Below are positions 45,642 through 56,975 of a stretch of DNA of 64,000 nt, piece by piece. Numbering within the stretch: the first letter of the stretch is position 1; the number at the start of each line of letters is the position of its first letter. This DNA is from Gautieria morchelliformis (taxonomy: Eukaryota; Basidiomycota; Agaricomycetes; Gomphales; Gomphaceae): positions 45,334 through 109,333 of the forward strand of contig WHVA01000395.1 in the NCBI GenBank assembly GCA_015179125.1, given 5' to 3'. The notes beneath the pieces are model-generated. The model worked only from the letters and a program-made list of their open reading frames with translations, was not told the origin of the DNA and made no database searches. The position numbers were made by a program, and so were the translations under genes.

Positions 45642-46074
45642 TGCGGGGGGAACGCGTACAAAGGGCGACTGGGGAGAATTAGGGACCCAAACGGGTTGTT
45701 ATAAGAAACTAACGCGCATCAGGCTGGGTCCCGAAATGGACAGGTGCCCATTAATCTGATAAGAAATATCTAATCGCGTCGGAGATTGATCATGTGTCCA
45801 GGGGACTCCGGTAGTGCCCGGGCTCGGGTCCAATGTAAATAAGATTCATGGCACCACCGCCAATCGTCTCTGCTTTATTTTCTGCGTGCTGTTCTCATAA
45901 GGCGTTATTTGCAGGGACGGGCGGAACACGCCGTGTATCCTGACCCTCGATTGGGCGGTATCAGATAAAAAACGTCTTGATCTGATAACACGACACCACC
46001 CCAAATTTGCGCCACCATCTGTTCCTTAATCTGATTAGATATAAACATTCTTTTGCGCGACCGTTTGTCCAGCA
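45642..46074. promoter_or_regulatory. Bidirectional FTR1/FET3 promoter with ATCWGATAA sites
   Basis: The 433 bp between the two ATGs contain ATCTGATAA (45754-45762), ATCAGATAA (45960-45968) and ATCTGATAA (45980-45988), plus a near match ATCTGATTA (46029-46037). ATCWGATAA is the site described for fungal siderophore GATA repressors (SreA/Urbs1 type). A TATA-like GATATAAAC sits at about 46038, just before FET3. Iron-dependent co-repression of both genes is inferred. Confidence 0.7.
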
Positions 46075-49000
46075 ATGAGGCCGTCACTCCTTCTCCCGCT
46101 GTTAGCTTTCCCCTGCGCCGGCTACGCTGCTCTCCAGGAAATATGGTGGGTCTCCCTCTTTCCAAGCTGCTTGTTTTCCTCACCCCTCGCTCCCAAGGTG
46201 GAACATAACCTACACAACCGCCAACCCCGACGGTCTCTTCCCTCGACGGGTAATCGGCGTGAACAATACCTGGCCACCGCCCCCCATCGAGATATCCAGC
46301 AACGATACCCTCCGCCTGCATGCAATTAACGGCATCGATGCACCGGCTAGCTTGCACCACCATGGCATGTTTTTCAATAAGACCAGCTGGGCAGATGGTG
46401 CTGTGGGCACTACGCAGTGGTGGGTCTGCTGTTCTATTTGCGTTCAGGATCGTGAGTACATGTGACGATCTAGTGGTATACCCCCCGGCGCAGAATTCAC
46501 GTATGAAGTCCCCGTTCAGGACTGGAACCAGTGGGGGACCTATTGGATTCATGCCCATTCCAGAGTGCGTGTCTCCGGCATCGCATGTCAACCCATAGCC
46601 GCTCATACTTCCTTGCACATTCATGTTTCCTCAGGGTCAATATGTCGACGGCCTCCGCGCGCCGTTCTTAGTCCACAATGCAGCACCAACGGGTGAGGTA
46701 TACGCTTCGCAGTATGATGACGAGTACACCGTCATACTAGGAGATTGGTGAATGTTTATCTTCGTTTCTTCGTTTCCCTGTTTTTCCTCCTTCTATCTCT
46801 TGGCCATTAATTTTAAATGAGTTGACATCGCATGCGTGTCAAATTTCATACTGTAAATTTACCGTGAAACAGTTCGTTTACCTTTCCGTTTTACCGCATC
46901 CTTTTCTCGCCCTGACCTCACGTTTGCAACACACTACATATCGTTCTCCTCCTCGTAACCACCCCATAATATTTCTCCATTTGCTAATACCCTCTCCCCA
47001 GGTATCATGATCAGCACGACGACCTCCTCTCCCAGTTCCTTAGTCGAAGGAATCCCGGTGGTGCGGAGCCAGTTCCAGGTAAGTCCGTTTTTTTGGGAAC
47101 TTGATTTCCACGTAGTACTTCTCAGTCAACCGTCTTTGGTGGCCATTATTTTGCATTTCCTGCTCCGAGTTCGCACTGGCCAATTCTTTCTGCCTTTTAC
47201 TGCCCGTTTGCTCAGCTATCACCACCATTTCTGTTTACTCTGAATATCAGATCGAGTCCTTTCAGTCCGCCATTAGACCATAATGCATCTTGTTCCGGTG
47301 TTTTCGCGTTCCTCGACTGGCATCTCATGCTCATTCCTTCCTCATAACATACCATTTCATTCATTCCTTGTCAATTTCGCTGGCAATTTTTCTGTACATC
47401 CCCCTCCGCTTTGATTCCCCCTTCGACTTCTCGACCAACGTTTCACGTCCATCTCCCAACCCGTCTCCTCTGTTGACTCGCCAACTCTCTAGATTCCGGC
47501 CTGATATACTTCACCCACAACGGCACCTACCTGCCTCCTATCCCCTCTACTACTGACTCCACCGTCGGCTTCAACGAAAACGCCACTATCGCCTTTGTTC
47601 CTGGTAGAACATACCGCCTGCGCATCGTGAACACGAGTGCGTTCTCAATGTTCTACTTCAGGATCGAGGGGCATGACATGCGCATTATCGAGGTTGATGG
47701 GGTGCGTACGGTTTCGTGATGCATCGTCCTCTCTCTTTGTCTCCATGTGGTTTATTGCGCGCAAACTGACATAGGCCCACGCACCTACAGACCGACATTC
47801 AAGAATTCCCCACCTCTCTCATTGCCATCACCGTCGCACAGCGCTATTCGGTGCTTGTTACGGCACGGAACGACACCAGCGGTAACTATGTCATACATGC
47901 GGATTTGGAGTGAGTGGAGGTGTTTTGTATTCACTCGGAGGTGCCATGCTCACTCGGCTATGTCTGCTACGTACCCCCTGCTTCTCATCACAGTACGAAC
48001 ATGTTCGATAAAGTCCCCGACGCCTTGCAACCGAACGTGACGGCATCTATCACATACGACGTTGCGAGTCCCTTGCAGCCTACGACAGATATTCAGGTGG
48101 GTGGTTCTACCAAACGTGCCACGTCGACACATTTACAGCTTCCCCCAGGAATACTTCGACATCAACGACACCGCTCTCGTCCCCTTCGCAGTTGAGCCAG
48201 AGCTACCCCCTCCGGACAGGATCGTGGATTTGAACGTGTTCTTTGACACCATGGATAATGGTATAAACCGGTGAGCTGTTCATTCCATTCCACATCGACA
48301 GCGTCTTCAGCGCTCTCTCCAAATGCTCGAACTAACTCCCTGACACTCACTCAGTGCAATGTTCAACAACGTCACCTACAACTCCCCCCTCACGCCCAGT
48401 CTTCTCACCGAGCTCTCCATGGGGAATGATAGTACCAATGTCGCAGTATACGGTCCGCAGGCATTTGTTTTACAGTCTAATGAGGTGAGTTCCGAGTGCT
48501 GGTCATTCTTTAGTGGCTGGATGGGCGGCATTTGGTGTTTCTTGTGATGCTGACGATATGAGCAGGTCGTGGAGCTTCGCGTGCATAATTGGGACGCAGG
48601 TAACCATCCGTTGTAAGTGCGCACCTTCTTTCTCGCACGTACTACTCACCCATCCCTCCATCTCAGCCACCTCCACGGCCACAAATTCCAAGTGGTCTAC
48701 AAATCCATGGACGTTACATCTGACGACCCGAGTCTGAATCCCCCGGTCGGGCCGGAGGGCCAAGCTAATCCAATGCGCCGTGACACGATCGAGGTGCCGT
48801 CGCTAGGGACTGCATATTTGAGGCTCAGGGCTGATAACCCCGGCGCATGGCTTTTCCACTGTGAGTGGTGTAGTTTTGGTGCCGGTATGCTTTAGATGTT
48901 CTGACGGGATGGGTGTAGGTCATATTGAGTGAGTTGGATTTTGAAGGTCGTGCGGTACGCCGTGGAGGCCACTAACGTCGTGCATCTGTGCGTAGATGGC

Positions 49001-49398
49001 ATCTCGAGGCCGGCCTCGCCGTCACATTCCTCGAAGCACCCTTGGAGGCGCAGCAGCAGATCCAGGTCCCCTCCTACGTACCCGCACAATGTGCTGCCCA
49101 AAACCTCCCCTCGAGCGGCAACGCCGCAGGGCACAACTCCACCACCGATTTGTCGGGACTCACCGTCGGACCCTTCCCGCAAGTCCTAGGGTGGCGCCCG
49201 CGCGGAATCGGCGCGATGGCGGGGTGCGTGTTGACAGCCGTACTTGGGATGGTGAGTGTGGCGTGGTATGCATTTGGGGGCCAGATATCGGATGAGGAGA
49301 TGGAGGCCGAGGCAAGAGAGGCAGTAAAGGCTAAAGCGGAAAAGCAAGGCGGGGTGGGAGGAATAATGAAGAAATTTGGGGCCAGGCGCGCGGGATGA
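46075..49398 (+). CDS. FET3: Fet3-type multicopper ferroxidase
   Basis: Fourteen exons, 636 residues: 46075-46145, 46198-46419, 46474-46564, 46635-46747, 47002-47078, 47493-47701, 47791-47909, 47994-48096, 48149-48270, 48355-48484, 48566-48612, 48667-48860, 48919-48928 and 48996-49398. A signal peptide (MRPSLLLPLLAFPCAGYAAL) leads into three cupredoxin domains. Copper ligands are visible in LHHHG, WIHAHS, HPFHLHGHKF and the split FHCHIEWH motif. A C-terminal transmembrane helix (GIGAMAGCVLTAVLGMVSVA) and a cytosolic tail identify the membrane ferroxidase rather than a secreted laccase. It oxidises Fe2+ with O2 outside the plasma membrane and feeds Ftr1. The FHCHIEWH motif is assembled across a 10-nt exon. 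The gene appears intact. Confidence 0.95.
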
Positions 49399-49841
49399 AT
49401 GGGAGGCGAGTGATGGGTCGGAGCTGGTATGCATCTTCTGGCTTTTGCTTGAAACTACACCACGAAAAACTGTATACGAGAGAAAGCCCCATTGCCGGAT
49501 TCAGCGTCATGTGCGGTGGCACAAGGTCATCGGCTTCAATCAGGTCGGTTGCTAGATATAAAGATAGTTACTCTTTCCGACAGAAGCATAAATTAACGTC
49601 GCCCTAGGGGGTTGTCCACTTCTTTGGTTTCGTACGTCACGACAGTTATGTACGCACGGGATATCATTACTATATTGTTGTGGGACATGGATATAACGCG
49701 TCCTGCAATAGGGATGTCATTAAGTCTGTCATATACCTTATATATACTCCCACCGGGCATGCGCCTATCAGCTAACCAAGGCATCCCGTCGTTGTAAAAA
49801 AATTAGTATGAAGAAGACGGCGATGAGGGCAAAATAACTTG
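49399..49841. other. Intergenic
   Basis: 3' flank of FET3; no gene recognised. Confidence 0.4.
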
Positions 49842-50033
49842 TCACCTGTAGCTGTAGAATCGAGGTTTAGACTGCAGAGTGTAAGTATGGTTCCTTTCCA
49901 ATGCTCCGGCCGACTGTACGCTGTCTGTTGCTATCTCAATCGGCGCACCATCTGCCCCCAGCGAAACCAAAAGTATGACGACACCGATGCAACAGAGCTG
50001 AGTCGACATCCAGAAAATGTGTTTCATTATCAA
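49842..50033 (-). CDS. Possible small secreted peptide, 63 residues
   Basis: Minus strand. The N-terminus MIMKHIFWMSTQLCCIGVVI is followed by LLVSLGADGAP, which looks like a signal peptide with a cleavage site after GADG or ADGA. The remainder is short and polar and ends KPRFYSYR. There is no homologue in mind and no splice evidence, so it may be chance. Confidence 0.3.
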   Translation of the reverse strand: MIMKHIFWMSTQLCCIGVVILLVSLGADGAPIEIATDSVQSAGALERNHTYTLQSKPRFYSYR

Positions 50034-50465
50034 TGATTATATTGACGGACACAACTTCCCCTATGTATCATGAGACCTGTCTGTAGCAAGAGATTGTTAC
50101 GGCTTACCAGATTCCTGTGATCATTGTTGACCTGGCAAGAGTACAGACATGGATTGTGCCTGGTACAAATCCATGAGGGTAGTGAGATTTAGTATAATCG
50201 AAAGCCGAGTGCACAGTAAGTACCCGTCCCACGCACGAGCCTGAATCTAAGGACGTATTACGACAGAAATAAGTAACGGAGAAGTGCGGCCCGCGGGGGG
50301 TCGGCGTGAATGAGCACGATTGTCATGAAATGTTCGAAACCTCATTCCTTTAATTATTAGTTGATAAATAAATGGGTCACGTAGGGGAGTTGATTCGTGA
50401 CATTAGTAGCAGTTTTTACAGACTTTTAAGTCGTCTGTCTACAGCGTGTCACGCATGTCACATGT
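50034..50465. other. Intergenic
   Basis: No gene recognised. Confidence 0.4.
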
Positions 50466-50559
50466 TTGCTTCTTACTCGAGCCTTACCAGTCACCACTAC
50501 TACCACGCTTCTGATGTGTAAATGTCGTGAAAGGCGCATACATGCTCGCTTGGCCGGAC

Positions 50560-51000
50560 CACGGAAAGAGGAATGGGACCGTGCACCGGGTACGTGGTAC
50601 ATACGAGGGCTCCGTGGGTATAAGCCGCGTACGGAGCATATGCACGCCGGCTTCGGTGCAGGGGGACCGTACGTGGAGGCGTATGCTGCAGGGTCACCGT
50701 ACTGGGAGACGGCCTTCGGCGCATGTGAGGCAACCGGAGAGGTACCGTATGTGGAAGCGGCGTACGGTGCCGGTGCACCGTAACCTCGGAGGTCGGTGGA
50801 CGGTACTTGGAGGCGGGTACGGTGCATGTGGGCACCATCCTGTGAGTGGGCCAGGCAGTCACGCCATGTCGACCGTGGACGGTACTCGGAGGCGGGATAA
50901 GGTGCCCGACGCCCGTGGCCGTACTGACAGGCGGCGTGCTGTAGTACTCGGAGGCGGAGACACGGACACGGGCATGTGCACGGTAGGGAAATGGAAGGGC
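50560..51000. repeat. GC-rich degenerate short repeats (GTACGG/TGGAGGCG)
   Basis: GTACGGTGC, ACCGTAC and GGAGGCGG motifs recur irregularly over about 440 bp. On the minus strand one frame reads YGAPAPYAASTYGTSP then QYGDPAAYASTYGPPAPK, a low-complexity Tyr-Gly-Pro-Ala pattern; on the plus strand YVEAYAAGSPYWETAFGA appears. This may be the remnant of a repetitive structural protein or just a diverged minisatellite. Confidence 0.45.
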
Positions 51001-51282
51001 GCGTGTATGTTCCACATATGTTGTTCATGTATTTACAACGGTACGGTCTAACTACAACGGGCGTGAGTTGCCTCCTTCAGTGTCATGGAATGTTTCCGCC
51101 TGCAGCAGGAAACTTACTTATACATTAGCATGTAACATGTATATCAAGACTCTGCGCCTACCTGCCCATCATGGCCGCCCATGGAAGATCGGTCGTGTCA
51201 GACGATGAAATCGCATTCCTGCTAGTATCGGGTCTCTGCTCTGGGATGTCCTAAATAACCCGTGGGTTCGTGATTTTCACGT

Positions 51283-52260
51283 ATGTGCTCTCATCCGTCG
51301 CCCTGGTTGCCTCCCCGTCTTACTTCGCACAGGAAGGATGTGCCGTTCGACCTTCGTGGCGACCGGCAGCGGCAACATCTCTTAGCTCTAATCAGCTTTT
51401 CCGCCGCTATTGTTGGTGTTATAGCAAACGATCTTCAAAAGGGTCACGTCGGGACAAGCATCGGTCAGAAGATTCTCCTTTTCTTCTTGGACTGGTTTGT
51501 GCAGGTGACGTTCGCCCCCTATCAAGTCGGACCATTATTGGTTGTTACTCCAGCTTGGCCTCGCGGGCCTCGCGCATATCAGTATAATTCGGTGGGTGGC
51601 CTCATCTCGGGAGTTTAAATCTAACGCACTGCATAGTCTCCCCACCACATACCTGAGAAGCCCAGCACCAGAGGTGGTCAATCGAGCAACCCTCATATGT
51701 TGCACTTTCTATTGCCTCAGTCTCCCCGTGATGACCTCGATATTCATTACCCTCATTAACCCCTCTAACACGTCCCTCAAAGCTGTTGCCCACAACATGA
51801 ACATGCACCATCGAGCGCCTCGCCACCATCTCCGATATGATGCTCTTGTGCCGTTTTGTTCTATTTAAGGAGAACAGCAGTCGCGTTAGGAGGCAGATGA
51901 CAGATGATCAAGGACATGCGGATTGTATACACCTTCGTCTGGCTGAGCATATGCGCAGATATCGCCGCCAAGGTGCGTTTCCTAAAGAATCTCTTCCGTG
52001 CGCATGCCCAATTTCTAAAAAATTAATTGCAGGTTTATCGCGATGTCACGAATGTATTGGTTCCAGCCCTTGCGATCACGGACCTTACGCTCACACCTGT
52101 TCGGGACGGAACCGGACCGAGGTTCGGTCCGCTGTATGGCGGCTCTTCTGTATGGTACCACAATCAGCAACGCTCTCGATATCTCCGCAAAACGCACTGC
52201 CTCGACCAATCCTCGACCAGGAACCAACAAAGACCTTTTGCTATGAATGATGGTTCGTAG
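51283..52260 (+). pseudogene. Uncertain membrane-protein gene or relic
   Basis: A stretch with KDVPFDLRGDRQRQHLLALI and FSAAIVGVIANDLQKGHVG, then GQKILLFFLDWFVQ, reads like an amphipathic region followed by a membrane helix and is followed by a GTGACG donor candidate. Another frame gives LLQLGLAGLAHISIIRW and, further on, PVMTSIFITLINPSN. Exon joins could not be resolved and no family was recognised. It lies immediately upstream of the tandem 400-bp repeats. Confidence 0.3.
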
Positions 52261-52528
52261 CTAGGAAGGCCTTTCGACTCCATTAAGGTATTTATATTTG
52301 TTACTTTAGACTTAGTCACTTATTTACGCTTTTTTTCAAAGCCCACTGATAAGCCCCCTCTGCATCGTATAGGCCTTTCGATTACTGATTATCCCCAGCA
52401 GAAATATAGTCAGTATATCGTCTTATCATCTCTGCTACGATGGTCTTCGAGCCATGTGTTTGTCGTGTCCGTTGATCATATGCAGAGAGGCGCCGATTCG
52501 GCCGAACGACATCACGCGCTCATTACTT

Positions 52529-53735
52529 CGTATTTCAATTCGCCATCCCTCATAAATTTCCTGCTTGCGTTGCGCTACCTTCCTGTTCTCTGTTCTCGCA
52601 GAAAACTTTCCTGCTGTCGGTTCTACGCCTTGGCGTATCTGGATAGGTCAGGTGACTGCTTGGATAAACGTCAGTGTAAACAAAATGATGTGCTGCTCAT
52701 ATCTCTAACGCATTCATCCCTCAATATTAAATACTTTATGTAATCCCTTATGCAGAAGGAGGGACGTCTCACAGCTCAAGCCCTTGCACATCTGCTTTCT
52801 GATTGCATCCCACACATGTCTAATCTGGAGCCTGAAGCTCTCAATCAGCTACCGTCAGCGGTCCAAGAAACTGCGCCCTCTCAGACCACTTATAAATATG
52901 ATCATCACACAATGCCACCATCGTGTTCATTGCTTCGTATTTCAATTCGCCATCCCTCATGACTTTCCTGCTTGCATTGCGCGACCTCCCTGTTCTTGCA
53001 GAAGCTTTTCCTGCTGTCGGTTCTAGGCCCTGGCGTTTCTGGATAGGTCAGACGACTACTTGGATAAACGTCAGTGTAAACAAATGATGTGCTACTCATA
53101 TCTCTAACGCGATCATCCTTCAATATTAAATACTTCATGTAATCCCTTATGCAGAAGGAGGGACGTCTCACTGCGCGTCTGCTCTCCGATTGCATCCCAC
53201 ACATGTCTAATATGGAACCTGAAGCTCTCAATCAGCTACCGTCAGCGGTCCAAGAATCTGCTCTCTCTCAGACCACCTCTTATAAATATGATCATCCCAC
53301 AATGCCACCTTCGACTTCATTGTGCTCATTGCTTCGTATTTCAATTCGCCACCCCTCACGATTTACCTGCTTGCGTTGCGCGACCTCCCTGTTCTCGCAG
53401 AATCTTCTCCTGCTGTCGGTTCTAGGTCTTGGCGTTTCTGGATAGGTCAGACGACTGCTCGGATAAACGCCAGTGTAACACGAAATGGTGTACTGCTCTC
53501 CGTTAAATATTCCATGTAATCCCTTGTGCAGAAGGCGGGACGTCTCACAGCTCAAGCCCCTTGCGCATCTGCTTTCTGATTGCATCCCAGCGATATGTCT
53601 AACCTGGAACCTGAAGCTCTCAATCAGCTACCGCCAGCGGTCCAAGAATCTGCACCCTCTATCACCTCTGATAAATATGATCATCATACATTTCCACCCA
53701 CGACTTTATCGTCCATATCGAAAGTCAGTATCAAG
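52529..53735 (+). repeat. About 400-bp tandem triplication covering MFS promoter and start
   Basis: Units begin CGTATTTCAATTCGCC at 52529, 52936 and 53335 (periods 407 and 399). Each holds CTGCTGTCGGTTCTA, ATCCCTTATGCAGAAGG or its variant, and a copy of the start of the MFS coding sequence, with ATGs at 52816, 53203 and 53595. Only the third is joined to the full gene. Confidence 0.9.
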
Positions 53736-56150
53736 TTAGGGACATCCTCTACCAGCATAGAGAAGGCAGATCTAGCTCCAGCTGAGACCGGGGCTACGCA
53801 TCTCACTGATTGGCTGTTCCGGAGACACTTGTTCAAACCATTAGACGAGGATGCGATTGCAACACAGGTGTGCTCGACCACTTTCACATTCAAGGACCTC
53901 AACGGAACTCTCAACTTCTTTATTAATCGCTAGATTTCGGTATACGACGATCCTGTATTGGCACCCCATTACCAGCCCCATCCTGCCTTCGAAAATTTGC
54001 ATAGGTTCGATCCTGCCGCGAGGTGGACCTACCGCGAAGAAAAGGTACGAAGTGATAAAGAATCTGTAATGCTCAAACTCACCGACATCAATTACTGGTC
54101 ATACGTCTCATCGGCTTCTGTGTGCTCAGGCACTAGTACGAAAGGTGGACTGGCTTGTCATGCTCTGGGCTGCTATTGCTTTTTCAGCTCTTAACATTGA
54201 CAAGGGCAGCTTATCTAAAGCCAACAGCGATAATTTTCTCCAGGACCTCCGCCTCACGACCAATGACTTTAACATTGGAAATTCTTTGTTCAAACTCTCT
54301 TTTCTGGCTGCTGAACTCCCATTCCAAATGGTATCAAAACGCCTGGGTGCAGACCGCTGGATCCCTATACAGATGTGTCTGTGGTCAATCGTAACTGCGG
54401 CACAGTTCTGGCTGTCTGATAGAACCTCGTTCTTGACCTTTCGCGTTTTACTTGGTTTTATCCAAGGAGGCTTTGCCCCTGTTATGGTTTTGTATCTCAG
54501 CTGTGAGGACAGGATTAGCCTCGTTCATATCCTCATGACTGATGCACATTTTCACGTAGATTTCTACAAGAAAACAGAACTTCCTCTCCGTTTAGCATGC
54601 CTCGGGGTATGCACACACGTCTCCACAGTAGCCTCCACATTCCTAACATTGGGAGTCTTGCGCATGCGGGGAGTTCTTGGAAAAGCAGGGTGGAGTTATG
54701 TTATGTTTCTTCAGTGCCTTTACATTTGCATCTAATCCAATTCTTAAACAGGTGGCTGTTTCTGATCGAGTTCGTGATTATACAATGTCTCCTTTCATCA
54801 AGTGCATGATTGATCCGTTACCTTCTCAAGAGGCCTGATCACGCTTTTGATCGGGATCGCGACATTTTTTCGCATGCCCCCGTCGCCGACACAGACCAAA
54901 GCCTGGTTCCGACCGAAGGGTTGGTTTACAGAACGTGAAGAGACCATCCTCGTCAACAGAATCCTCAGGGATGACCCAACGAAGGTTCGTTGATCTTCAC
55001 ATTAGGGAATGCGATCGTCCTCATTAATGAGCAGGGTGACATGCACAACCGTCAGGGCCTGAGTCTGAGACGCCTATTTCAAGCCGCACTGGACTACGAT
55101 TTGTATCCGCTTTATATCCTTGGCGTGATGGTCGGTATCCCAACAAGTCCCCCTGCCACCTACCTTACACTCAGCTTGAAAAACCTCGGGTACGCTTCAT
55201 ATAAATTATCAGCTCTTTGTTGTTACTTATCTTCTACATGTTCTTTTGATGATGTTTGCATCAATAAGTTTTTCTACTCTCCAGACGAACCTTCTTACAA
55301 TCCCCCCCGCGGTTGTGGGAATGGTCACTCTGTTTGCCATTACCTTGATTTCTGAAGCTGTTGGCAGCCGTTCTCTTGTCTCCATGGCCGAATATCTCTG
55401 GGCACTTCCATGTCTGGTGGCTTTGTATCTCTTACCTGCAATGCCCAACCCTTGGACCTATTACGTTTGTCTGCATCTATTGTCGCTGCACATCGTAACT
55501 AATATGTCACCTATCCACCAGATTGTCGCGACTGTGCTATTATCATACCCACATGTAAAACACGTCATATTTCTTTATTGCCTGACGCTGAAGCTGATAG
55601 TCCCCGTATAGACCCAAGCCATTCGTAAGTCACTCTAGACATGGTTCACAAATCTTGTTCCCCGCAGTAATAATAACCGCGCTGGATTTTTCAGAAGTTG
55701 CCTGGTGCTCTCGTAATGCTGGCGGGGTTGCCAGTCGTACCGTGAACGCGTCGTTGTATAACATGTTTGTTCAAGCTTCTGGCATAATATCTGCCAACAT
55801 ATATCGCACAGATGATGCGCCACGCTGTAAGATCTTTCACTTCACCCATGCCAACCTACGATGAATATTCTCTAACAGACCAGCGGGGAAACCGCGCGCT
55901 TATTATTGTCTCCTGCGTGAACCTACTCGTTTTATACCCAGGCACCCGAGTGTACTACAAGTGGCGAAATTCACAGAGAGATGCAAGGTGGAACGCCATG
56001 AGTCCTCAGGTACATTATGAACTACACACGATGCGAACGGTTACACAAGGCTAACCTCGCTGCTTCTGTAATGTTCAGGAAAAGGCCCAGTACCTGTCCA
56101 CGACTACTGACCAGGCGAGCCGGCGATTGGATTTCCGCTTCGCATGCTGA
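53595..56150 (+). CDS. MFS transporter, allantoate permease (Dal5)-like
   Basis: Twelve exons, about 620 residues: 53595-53867, 53934-54044, 54130-54502, 54560-54704, 54752-54769, 54831-54984, 55035-55189, 55269-55554, 55612-55624, 55695-55826, 55879-56009 and 56079-56150; phases agree. A polar N-terminus is followed by VDWLVMLWAAIAFSALNIDK (first helix of anion:cation symporter family members), the FRVLLGFIQGGFAP motif, YFYKKTELPLRLA, GWFTEREETILVNRILRDDP and the ending EKAQYLSTTTDQASRRLDFRF. It probably imports an organic anion such as allantoate, nicotinate or a vitamin; the substrate cannot be fixed. The donor after GKAGW looks mutated (AGTTATG where AGGTATG is expected), so an in-phase donor 10 bases later (54705) was chosen, adding a few residues. 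Exons 5 and 9 are only 18 and 13 nt. Confidence 0.88.
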
Positions 56151-56479
56151 TGGGCTGTATTTCCGGCGTGCTATATAAGAAAGAGACTTGTAAAGCCATT
56201 AGACTTTGACTTTTAGTGACATTGTAATGGCATTAAAGTGGACTTGTAATGACATTAGACTTGACCTTGTAATGACACCTGCCAAAATGTGAAATCTTGA
56301 CGTTGGACTACGAAACGGCCAAGTGCCATTACAAATGTTGGTTGGAAGGTAACAATCCATTAGCAAAATCCAAGTTTTGATTTTGACCCTAGTCTTATTT
56401 GTAGTGACCTTAGACTTGACTAGTACTTGCATTAGACCCCTGACCAACCCTGGATGCCACATACTATGTGAGTTGCTTC
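56151..56479. other. Low-complexity 3' flank
   Basis: Repeats of TGTAATGACATTAGACTTGAC-like words on both strands at 56190-56430. No gene. Confidence 0.45.
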
Positions 56480-56800
56480 ACTTTTGACAACCATCTGAAA
56501 GCAGAAGTGTGGAAGTGGAGCAGCGAGTGGAGCTGGTGGAAGAGCTTCTGGAAGTGGAAGCAGAATTGGAAGCAGAACGAGTGGAACTTGGGGTGGTGTC
56601 AGAACTAGAAAAGGGTGTGTCCACTGACATCACCCCCCTCTAGTGTGCTGTGTCCTTGACGCATGGGATATGAGGTATTTGAAGGCCACTCAATGAATCT
56701 GATGTGGGGTGCCCGGGTGTGTCCTATAGAACTCATGGAACTTGTCTGGTGCAATGATGACCTCTTTCTGTGCCATGAAGCCAAAGCCTTCTATGACTTT
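56480..56800 (-). mobile_element. Remnant of Ty3 Pol end plus LTR start, minus strand
   Basis: Read on the minus strand, 56750-56640 gives APDKFHEFYRTHPGTP...SRTQHTRGG, matching the Pol C-terminus of the element at 7670-15316 (APDKLCEFYGTHPGAP...SRTQHTRGG). A G-rich tract and an LTR start TGTCAGTGGACAC follow (from 56629 downward). Stops are present. Only this end of the element survives. Confidence 0.8.
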
Positions 56801-56975
56801 GGCTCAAACAATGAGGATGAGTGGCTCGTCGACGAGATATTATCCCACAGGTGGATAAACTTGAAGGACCTGGAACTCCAGGTCTTATAGACCCTAGGTG
56901 ACATGACATGGGAGCCCATGTCAGCATGCAAGGACCTAGAAGCTCTAGGTCACTACCTAGAGCTTTGAGGCATGA
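56800..56975 (+). pseudogene. Chromodomain fragment, plus strand
   Basis: DEWLVDEILSHRWINLKDLE, then TLGDMTWEPMSACKDLEALG, is a retrotransposon-type chromodomain. The conserved Trp before TLGD is replaced by TAG (about 56888). It faces the minus-strand remnant next to it, so two different elements contributed pieces here. Confidence 0.65.
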
